This document shows positions 28,140 to 34,243 of a stretch of 34,243 nucleotides of DNA, piece by piece (within the stretch, counting starts at the first letter, position 1; each line of letters opens with the position of its first letter). The stretch comes from Chitinophaga pinensis (GTDB lineage: Bacteria > Bacteroidota > Bacteroidia > Chitinophagales > LD1). The stretch is taken from assembly GCA_945867505.1 (NCBI GenBank), contig CAMBIM010000009.1, positions 1-34,243 on the forward strand, written 5' to 3'. Under the pieces are notes generated by a model. It made no database searches. It worked only from the letters and a program-made list of their open reading frames with translations, and had not been told where the DNA came from. A program made the translations under genes and the position numbers.

Positions 28140-28770
28140 AAATACAAGTTGGCAGTTGGCAGCTGACAGTTGGCAAAGATTTGTTGCTTGTATTTTATTG
28201 CCTATTGCGTATTGCCTATTGCTTACTGGCTGCCATGGCGATTACTCTCCTAAACAAAAAGCATATCCTCGAGTAATTTATCCTGAACGGGAATACGAAA
28301 TGTATGATCCCGCCGAATGTCCGTTTAAATTTGAAAAGCCGGTTTACGCGCAAGTAGCTCGGGACACCACTTACCTTGGCAAAAGATTGACCAGCGACCA
28401 GTGTTGGTTGAACGTTTATTTTCCTGCACTTAACGGAGTGGTGAATCTTACTTATAAAGACATTAATGACACAATGAATCTGGAACGCTTGGTAGAAGAT
28501 GCACACAAAATGGCTTTTAAGCACACCAAAAAAGCAAACTACATTGATGAGATAAAAATTGATAACGCGCATGGCGTTGGAGGAATACTTTACGATTTAG
28601 GTGGAGATGCTGCCAGCAATGTTCAGTTTTTCTTGACCGATAGCAATCGTCACTTTATACGTGGTGCACTTTACTTTTACAGTCCGCCAAATGCCGACAG
28701 CATGGCACCCGTTCTTGATTTTGTAAAAGCTGATGTAAAACAAATGCTGAAAACGTTTGAGTGGAAGTAG
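28129..28770 (+). CDS. gldD: Gliding motility-associated lipoprotein GldD
   Basis: 213 aa; lipobox LLLTGC, YSPKQKAYPRVIYPEREYEMYDPAECPFKFEKPVYAQV, follows gldE with an 11-bp overlap. Confidence 0.88.
   Translation: MRYRNTSWQLAADSWQRFVACILLPIAYCLLLTGCHGDYSPKQKAYPRVIYPEREYEMYDPAECPFKFEKPVYAQVARDTTYLGKRLTSDQCWLNVYFPALNGVVNLTYKDINDTMNLERLVEDAHKMAFKHTKKANYIDEIKIDNAHGVGGILYDLGGDAASNVQFFLTDSNRHFIRGALYFYSPPNADSMAPVLDFVKADVKQMLKTFEWK
28147..28174 (+). repeat. Heptameric tandem repeat AGTTGGC x4 at the 5' end of gldD
   Basis: AGTTGGC AGTTGGC AGCTGAC AGTTGGC; encodes part of SWQLAADSWQR. Confidence 0.9.
28196..28230 (+). repeat. Heptameric tandem repeat TATTGCC x5 encoding the GldD signal-peptide core
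   Basis: TATTGCC TATTGCG TATTGCC TATTGCT TACTGGC; encodes LPIAYCLLLTG of the lipoprotein signal peptide. Confidence 0.9.
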
Positions 28771-28809
28771 ACAGATGTTTGCAGCAATAGAAGTAAATCA
28801 ATTCGACTA

Positions 28810-29199
28810 ATGCTAGGTAAATTTGCCTTAAATTCTAAGTTGCTATTTCTCATAGACAGTTTAGGTGCATTTGTTACAGCAGTTCTTGTTGGTTCTGTTT
28901 TAACAAGGCTTGAAGATTCTTTTGGAATGCCGAAAAAAGCACTCAACTATTTATCCTTAGTTGCTTACCTGTTTTCTACTTACTCAATTTCTTGTTATTT
29001 CTTTAGTGGTAAAAATTGGCAACCCTATCTAAAAGCAATTGCAGTTGCGAATATTATTTATTGCATTGTTACCATTGGACTTGTATGTTACTTCTACCCA
29101 ATATTGACAGTTTTAGATTTGATTTATTTTGGAACCGAACTGGTAATAGTAGGTAGTTTAGTAGCTATAGAGTTAAAGGTAGCGACTAGTAAATTTTAA
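28810..29199 (+). CDS. Hypothetical small integral membrane protein
   Basis: 129 aa with about four hydrophobic segments; no recognised family. Confidence 0.6.
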   Translation: MLGKFALNSKLLFLIDSLGAFVTAVLVGSVLTRLEDSFGMPKKALNYLSLVAYLFSTYSISCYFFSGKNWQPYLKAIAVANIIYCIVTIGLVCYFYPILTVLDLIYFGTELVIVGSLVAIELKVATSKF

Positions 29200-29229
29200 G
29201 AATAGCTTCAGGGCGCTTTAACTTATAAC

Positions 29230-30348
29230 CTATTCCTCTATAAAAAGCGAAGCCGCAATAGAATCGGCAAACAACTTTCCTTCTTCAGTCAATTTCAAAA
29301 TATCGTTTTCGAGTAAGTAATGAGAGGAGTCAATTCCTTTCATACTCTCTAGTATTTCATTCCTAATTCCTACTTCATAATTCATAATTCCCAACCCCCA
29401 TTGAGTGCGGAGCGAAGTCATTATTTTCTCATTCACTTTTTGCACTTCGGTCAATACCTCTTCCTCAAACAAAATTTTGCCAGCGTTAATGCTCTTGATG
29501 TAGTTTACATTGTTCGCAACATTCCATCTTCTTGAATTCCCATCAAAAGAATGTGCTGATGGGCCAAGCCCTAAATATTTTTTACTGAGCCAGTAGTTGG
29601 TGTTGTGAACTGCATACATTCCATTACAAGCAAAGTTGGAGATTTCGTATTGCTCAAAATTATGCGCGCGCATTTCGTTCATCAGCATTTTTAACTGCCC
29701 TGCCGATTGCACCTCATCAACAGCTTTTGATTCGCCTTTTCCAATTCGCTTTTCTAAAGATGTTTTTGCTTCTACCGTTAAAGCATATGAGGAAATATGC
29801 GGAACGCTTAATGAGAAAGCCGTGTCCAAATTCTGCTTCCATTTATCATCGTTCATGGTTGGTGTGCCGTAAATTAAATCTATAGTTATGTTTTCAAAAC
29901 CGGCATCCTGCACACGCTTAACAGACGAAAGTGCTTCATCGGAGTTATGCGCGCGGTTCATGTATCTCAAATCTTCATCGAAAAAAGATTGGATTCCGAT
30001 AGAAAAACGGTTTACACCCAGCGTTCCTATTTGCTTAATGAGTTCCGCATCTTTTAGATCATCTGGATTGGTTTCGATGGTAAATTCTCTAAGTTCATTC
30101 AAATCATAAACTGATAGAAGTTTCGCTGTTATCAATCTTAAATCTTCAATTTTTAAATGCGAAGGAGTTCCTCCACCCAAATAGATGGTTTCAATTTTTT
30201 CACCCGCTAAGTAATCTTTACTCAATTCTATTTCTTTCAGCAATGCTTTAATGAAATTGTCTTTATTGCCCAGTGAAGTGCTGAAATAGAAATTGCAATA
30301 ATGGCAAGCCTGCTTACAAAAAGGGATATGAATATAAATGCCTGCCAT
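29230..30348 (-). CDS. hemW: HemW-like radical SAM protein (coproporphyrinogen III oxidase-like / heme chaperone)
   Basis: Likely start MAGIYIHIPFCKQACHYCNFYFSTSL within ORF 29230..30414; CxxxCxxC, IETIYLGGGTPS, IGIQSF, YEISNFA, YLGLGPSAHSF. Confidence 0.93.
   Translation of the reverse strand: MAGIYIHIPFCKQACHYCNFYFSTSLGNKDNFIKALLKEIELSKDYLAGEKIETIYLGGGTPSHLKIEDLRLITAKLLSVYDLNELREFTIETNPDDLKDAELIKQIGTLGVNRFSIGIQSFFDEDLRYMNRAHNSDEALSSVKRVQDAGFENITIDLIYGTPTMNDDKWKQNLDTAFSLSVPHISSYALTVEAKTSLEKRIGKGESKAVDEVQSAGQLKMLMNEMRAHNFEQYEISNFACNGMYAVHNTNYWLSKKYLGLGPSAHSFDGNSRRWNVANNVNYIKSINAGKILFEEEVLTEVQKVNEKIMTSLRTQWGLGIMNYEVGIRNEILESMKGIDSSHYLLENDILKLTEEGKLFADSIAASLFIEE
29359..29393 (+). repeat. Heptameric tandem repeat (ATTCCTA/ATTCATA) x5 inside hemW
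   Basis: ATTCCTA ATTCCTA CTTCATA ATTCATA ATTCCCA; coding strand encodes LGIMNYEVGIRNE. Confidence 0.9.
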
Positions 30349-30419
30349 TAGAATTTGCGAAGTAAGGACTACAAAGTGAAATACAAAATGCACTTTCACG
30401 TTATCTTCGTTCAATAGTA

Positions 30420-32192
30420 ATGCGATTTACGTCAACCATCTTCCTTTTGTTCCTGCTGAAATTTTGTTTCAGTCAGAATAGTTATTCGCTGCAAGTGGTT
30501 GGTGCCGATAAGCCAAAAGATTTTTTCACCAAGAAGTTTTCTTATAAAAACCATTTTAAAGATTCGTTACAGGCAAATGCCGAAGCCAAAGATTTGTTCA
30601 ACAAAATTTGTTCGTTCGGCTATCTCGCTTCTTCTATTGACAGCACGGTAAGCGACAGCGCCCAAACTGTCATATATATATATGTAGGCGATAAGTTTGA
30701 AGACATTGTTTTGCAAAATGGGAATGTTGACCCTTCCCTACTGGCAAGTGCGGGAGTGAAAAGTTCGGTGTTGAACGGAAAGAAAATTCCGATTGGCGAT
30801 GCAGAAGTGGTGAAAGCAAAAATTATTCAGCAGTGTGAAAACACTGGCTATCCATTTGCCAGTATAAGGCTCGACAGCTTTATTGCGTTTCAAAATTCCT
30901 ATTCAGCAAAAATTTATTTGCAGAAGAACGAACTGATAGTTTACGACTCCATTCAAATACTTGGCAAAACAAAAACCAAGAAAATGTTCTTACGCAATTA
31001 CTTGGGTATAAAAGTTGGCAAGCCGTATAACGAATCGAACGTTAGAAAAATTCAACAGCGAATTAACGAGTTGCAGTTTGCGGAATCTATTCAGCCGCGC
31101 ACGGTAGCCTTTCAAAACGGAAAAGCGAAAGTCAATTTATATTTAAAGGATAAGAAGTCAAGCCAGTTTGATTTTCTTCTTGGATTACTTCCCGGTTCAA
31201 GCGGACAAAAACTTTTAATAACCGGAGAAGCGCGTATTCATCTGTTCAGTTTATTTGGTGTGGGCGAAGAGTTTTACTTACAATGGAAAAAACTACAACC
31301 CAAAACGCAGGAGCTTGATGTGCGTTTAGTTTATCCTTACCTGATCGGTTTGCCTCTTGGCATTAATGCGCAGTTTAAACTTTACAAACGTGATACTTCT
31401 TATGTAGATATTGATGGCGATTACGGAGTGCAGTACCAGTTTGTAGGAAGCAACTATTTAAAAGCTTCATTGCGGCAAAAAATTTCCATCATCACCAATG
31501 TTGATACAGCATACATCCGTCAAACACGCTCACTACCTAAAAATTTGGATATCAGCACCAACGAGTTTGCATTGGAATATTTTTTGCAAAAATTGAATTA
31601 CCGATTCAACCCTGTAGACGGTTATGTTCTAAAAGTAAGCGGTTCTGCCGGAGTCAAAAAAATAAAACGCAACAACAACATAGTTGGATTATATGATGAA
31701 GTAGCACAAAAAAGCTTTGACTATTTATATGATAATGCGCGTTTGAAAACATTTCAATTTAGTATTGCACTAGCGTTTGACAAGTATTGGAAACTTGCAT
31801 CGCGCCACACCATCAAAACTTCGTTTGAAGGAAAATATTTTTATAGTCGTAACATTTATGATAACGAAAAATACAGATTAGGCGGAGTAAACACTTTGCG
31901 CGGTTTCGATGACCAATCTATTTTTACTCCGTATTACGCTATGGCGAATGTGGAGTATCGTTTTCTGCTTTCTAAGAATTCATACTTTAGCACTTTCTTC
32001 AATGCGGCAGTGGTAGAGGATGCAAGAGTTGGAAAAGGACCGGTTGATTTTCCTTTCGGCTTTGGTGCAGGAGCGGCAATTGAAACTAAAGTTGGCATAT
32101 TTGGAATTACATATGCCATGGGAAAACAGTTAGATAATAAGTTAACCATTAAATCAGCGAAGATTCATATAGGCTACGTCAATTATTTTTAG
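30420..32192 (+). CDS. Omp85/BamA-like outer membrane protein (POTRA + surface antigen beta-barrel)
   Basis: 590 aa; signal peptide; POTRA-like NESNVRKIQQRINELQF; barrel motif YRLGGVNTLRGFDDQSIFTPYYAMANVEYRF. Confidence 0.87.
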   Translation: MRFTSTIFLLFLLKFCFSQNSYSLQVVGADKPKDFFTKKFSYKNHFKDSLQANAEAKDLFNKICSFGYLASSIDSTVSDSAQTVIYIYVGDKFEDIVLQNGNVDPSLLASAGVKSSVLNGKKIPIGDAEVVKAKIIQQCENTGYPFASIRLDSFIAFQNSYSAKIYLQKNELIVYDSIQILGKTKTKKMFLRNYLGIKVGKPYNESNVRKIQQRINELQFAESIQPRTVAFQNGKAKVNLYLKDKKSSQFDFLLGLLPGSSGQKLLITGEARIHLFSLFGVGEEFYLQWKKLQPKTQELDVRLVYPYLIGLPLGINAQFKLYKRDTSYVDIDGDYGVQYQFVGSNYLKASLRQKISIITNVDTAYIRQTRSLPKNLDISTNEFALEYFLQKLNYRFNPVDGYVLKVSGSAGVKKIKRNNNIVGLYDEVAQKSFDYLYDNARLKTFQFSIALAFDKYWKLASRHTIKTSFEGKYFYSRNIYDNEKYRLGGVNTLRGFDDQSIFTPYYAMANVEYRFLLSKNSYFSTFFNAAVVEDARVGKGPVDFPFGFGAGAAIETKVGIFGITYAMGKQLDNKLTIKSAKIHIGYVNYF

Positions 32193-33073
32193 TGCTCAAG
32201 AAATTTCTCTCCACTCTTTTTTTATTTCTCTTCATTGCCATAAGCGGATTTTCGCAAACAGATTCTGTTTATTTAAAGCACGAAGCTGATTCTATTTCAG
32301 CAGCGAAGTGTCCTTCGATTGATTCAATTATCAATCACACGTATGCTGACTATTCCAATTACCAATCGTTTTTAGCGGAAGAAAACAAACCTGTGCTAAA
32401 TGATATTCAGCAATTCAATTCAGCTCAACGCAACGGATTCATCTTTGTAATGCTGATGTTGTTATTAGCCGCGCTTACCTATGTAAAAACGGCTTTCAGC
32501 AAATACTTAGAAGAGATGTTGCAATCGGTGTTCAATCAAAACTTATCACAACAAATTTTCAGAACACAATCCGGTGAACTTTCCTTTGCAGATATTTTAC
32601 TGAATGCAAATTTTATAGTCGCCATAAGTTTGTACGCACGTTTTTTTTTAATGAAGTATGTTCATGTTTTATCGCTAGAAAGTTTTTCTTCTGTACTTTT
32701 TTTAATCTTTTTATTCACATTTTTTTACATCGGGAAAATTATCGTTGTTCAATTCATTGGTAAAATATTTGAACTGCAACAAGTGTGCGATGAATACATT
32801 TTCAACTTCACTACACTATGCAAAACATTAGGATTGACGCTGCTTCCAGCGTTATTTATTTTTTATGTAGCACCGGTTAAGTTTTTCAATTTTATTTTCA
32901 TCATCACCATTTTATTTTTTGTCGTGTTCGCATTAATTTTTATTTGGCGAGCGTTATCCACAGCATACAAATTGCTGTACAGAAGCGTATATCACTTTTT
33001 TATTTACGTTTGTGTTGTAGAGATATCGTTGATGTTTCTATTTATCAAATTGTTAACCAAAACAATTATCTAA
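32192..33073 (+). CDS. DUF4271-like polytopic membrane protein; GTG start overlapping the upstream stop
   Basis: 293 aa; signal peptide then several TM helices; position directly upstream of hemD. Confidence 0.75.
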   Translation: MLKKFLSTLFLFLFIAISGFSQTDSVYLKHEADSISAAKCPSIDSIINHTYADYSNYQSFLAEENKPVLNDIQQFNSAQRNGFIFVMLMLLLAALTYVKTAFSKYLEEMLQSVFNQNLSQQIFRTQSGELSFADILLNANFIVAISLYARFFLMKYVHVLSLESFSSVLFLIFLFTFFYIGKIIVVQFIGKIFELQQVCDEYIFNFTTLCKTLGLTLLPALFIFYVAPVKFFNFIFIITILFFVVFALIFIWRALSTAYKLLYRSVYHFFIYVCVVEISLMFLFIKLLTKTII

Positions 33074-33076
33074 ACC

Positions 33077-33157
33077 ATGGCAACAAAAAAGAAAGCTGCT
33101 AAGAAAGCGGCTAAGCCTGCTAAGAAAGCAGCTAAGAAAGCAGCAAAAAAAAAGTAA
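33077..33157 (+). CDS. 26-aa K/A-rich histone-H1-like micro-ORF; probably the 5' part of hemD in another frame
   Basis: MATKKKAAKKAAKPAKKAAKKAAKKK*; ends at an A9 run followed by G TAA; the following frame continues VIKKIAAKKTAAEKPARKTKR into hemD. Confidence 0.6.
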   Translation: MATKKKAAKKAAKPAKKAAKKAAKKK

Positions 33158-33273
33158 TTAAAAAAATTGCTGCAAAAAAAACTGCTGCCGAAAAACCCGC
33201 TCGCAAAACGAAACGTGTCTTAGTAAGCAGCAAAACATCCAACAGTAGTAGCACTCTAAAACGGAAGGCTGAT

Positions 33274-34149
33274 GTGATATCACCTGACAAGAGTGCTACT
33301 TCTTTTTTAGCCAAGCCCGAAAAGCCCGCCAAGCCGATAATCATCATTCCTCAACGTCTTGAGAAGAACTACGCGGAACTACTCTCTAAAGAGCCCAAAA
33401 CTAAAGTTAAACACATACTGATTGCGCAACCGCAACCGGAAGGCCCTAAATCTCCTTACTTCGATTTAGCTGAAAAGTATAAACTGAAAATTACGTTTTC
33501 GCCTTTTGTAAAAGTGGAAGGTGTTGCCGGAAAAGATTTTAGAAAGCAACGTATTTCGTTAAATGATTACAGCGGGATTATTTTTACCAGCCGCAACGCT
33601 ATTGATCACTTCTTCCGCATTTGCGATGAGCTACGCGTGAAGATGAGTCAGGAAACAAAATTCTTTTGCACCAGCGAAGCCATTGCACTTTACTTACAGA
33701 AATATACGCAATACAGAAAACGCAAAGTGTTTTATGGCGACATGAACAATAACAAAGAATTGCGTACGCTCTTAATCAAACATCGTGATGCAACACGCTT
33801 CTTATACATTTGTGCGGAAGTTCGCAAGGATGAAATTCCTGCATTTATGGCGGCTAACAATTTCAATTATGCCGAAGGCACCATGTATCGCACAGTGCCG
33901 AACGATTTAAAAACCGTGAAGCCATCGGAATACGATATGCTGATATTTTTTAGCCCGAGTGGTATTCATTCATTGTTCAACAGCTTTCCGAAATTTAAAC
34001 AGGAGAAATTGAAAATTGGTGCGTATGGAAAAACTACTGCCGATGCCGTGCTTGATAAAGGATTGAAACTTCATATTATGGCTCCTCTTGGAACAACCCC
34101 TACTATTTTAGTTGCCCTTGACCAATACCTGAAAGACATTCACAAGTAA
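33274..34149 (+). CDS. hemD: Uroporphyrinogen-III synthase
   Basis: VKHILIAQPQPEGPKSPYFDLAEKYKLKITFSPFVKVEGV, IIFTSRNAIDHFFRI, DMLIFFSPSGIHSLFNSFP, KIGAYGKTTADAVLDKG. The open frame extends upstream to about 33136. Confidence 0.88.
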   Translation: MISPDKSATSFLAKPEKPAKPIIIIPQRLEKNYAELLSKEPKTKVKHILIAQPQPEGPKSPYFDLAEKYKLKITFSPFVKVEGVAGKDFRKQRISLNDYSGIIFTSRNAIDHFFRICDELRVKMSQETKFFCTSEAIALYLQKYTQYRKRKVFYGDMNNNKELRTLLIKHRDATRFLYICAEVRKDEIPAFMAANNFNYAEGTMYRTVPNDLKTVKPSEYDMLIFFSPSGIHSLFNSFPKFKQEKLKIGAYGKTTADAVLDKGLKLHIMAPLGTTPTILVALDQYLKDIHK

Positions 34150-34157
34150 ATTCAGAT

Positions 34158-34211
34158 ATTACATAAAACAGAAAGGCTCGTTTAATAACGAGCCTTTCTG
34201 TTTTATGTAAT
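34158..34211. terminator. Long perfect inverted repeat after hemD, probable bidirectional terminator
   Basis: ATTACATAAAACAGAAAGGCTCGTT / AACGAGCCTTTCTGTTTTATGTAAT, 25-bp perfect arms, loop TAAT, then TGGTTTTTT. Confidence 0.85.
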
Positions 34212-34218
34212 TGGTTTT

Positions 34219-34243
34219 TTAGATAATCTCCAAATACCTCTTC
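34219..34243 (-). CDS. Possible 3' end of a convergent minus-strand gene (KRYLEII*)
   Basis: Open frame from the window edge to TAA at 34219-34221 with a convergent hairpin beside it; too short to identify. Confidence 0.3.

Noticed and set aside
33132-33347. Minus-strand 71-aa hydrophobic ORF over the hemD 5' region
   Set aside because: Reverse complement of Lys/Ala-rich codons naturally gives Phe/Leu/Ala-rich sequence; not evidence for a membrane protein.

Overview
The window looks like a chromosomal segment of a Bacteroidota bacterium: T9SS C-terminal sorting domain, gldE/gldD, DUF4271, fused hisIE and hisB, and TAnnTTTG-type promoters. It carries mostly housekeeping genes. In order: the tail of a class-I glutamine amidotransferase-like (C26) hydrolase plus an aldehyde dehydrogenase; a secreted M43/PKD metalloprotease; kynurenine-pathway genes (kynA, ACMSD, kynU); a three-gene glycan block (GT1, GT2, O-antigen ligase-like); meaB; an SDR; a SlyD-like PPIase; a complete his operon hisGDCBHA-F-IE on the minus strand; rng; a TPR protein; HU; then mutY-ssb-gldE-gldD, hemW, an Omp85/BamA-like protein, DUF4271 and hemD. 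No CRISPR array, tRNA, rRNA, transposon or recognisable defence system was seen. The observations most worth following up are: (1) six period-7 (heptameric) tandem repeat tracts of different consensus, all inside coding sequences and keeping the frame open, one of which encodes the hydrophobic core of the GldD lipoprotein signal peptide; (2) an A9 run with an A_AAA_AAG heptamer joining a histone-H1-like K/A-rich micro-ORF to the hemD reading frame (frameshift, transcriptional slippage or sequencing indel); (3) a 29-aa, extremely basic micro-ORF missed by the ORF track just upstream of rng, followed by a strong 15-bp hairpin; (4) unusually long perfect inverted repeats after ssb (20-bp arms) and hemD (25-bp arms).
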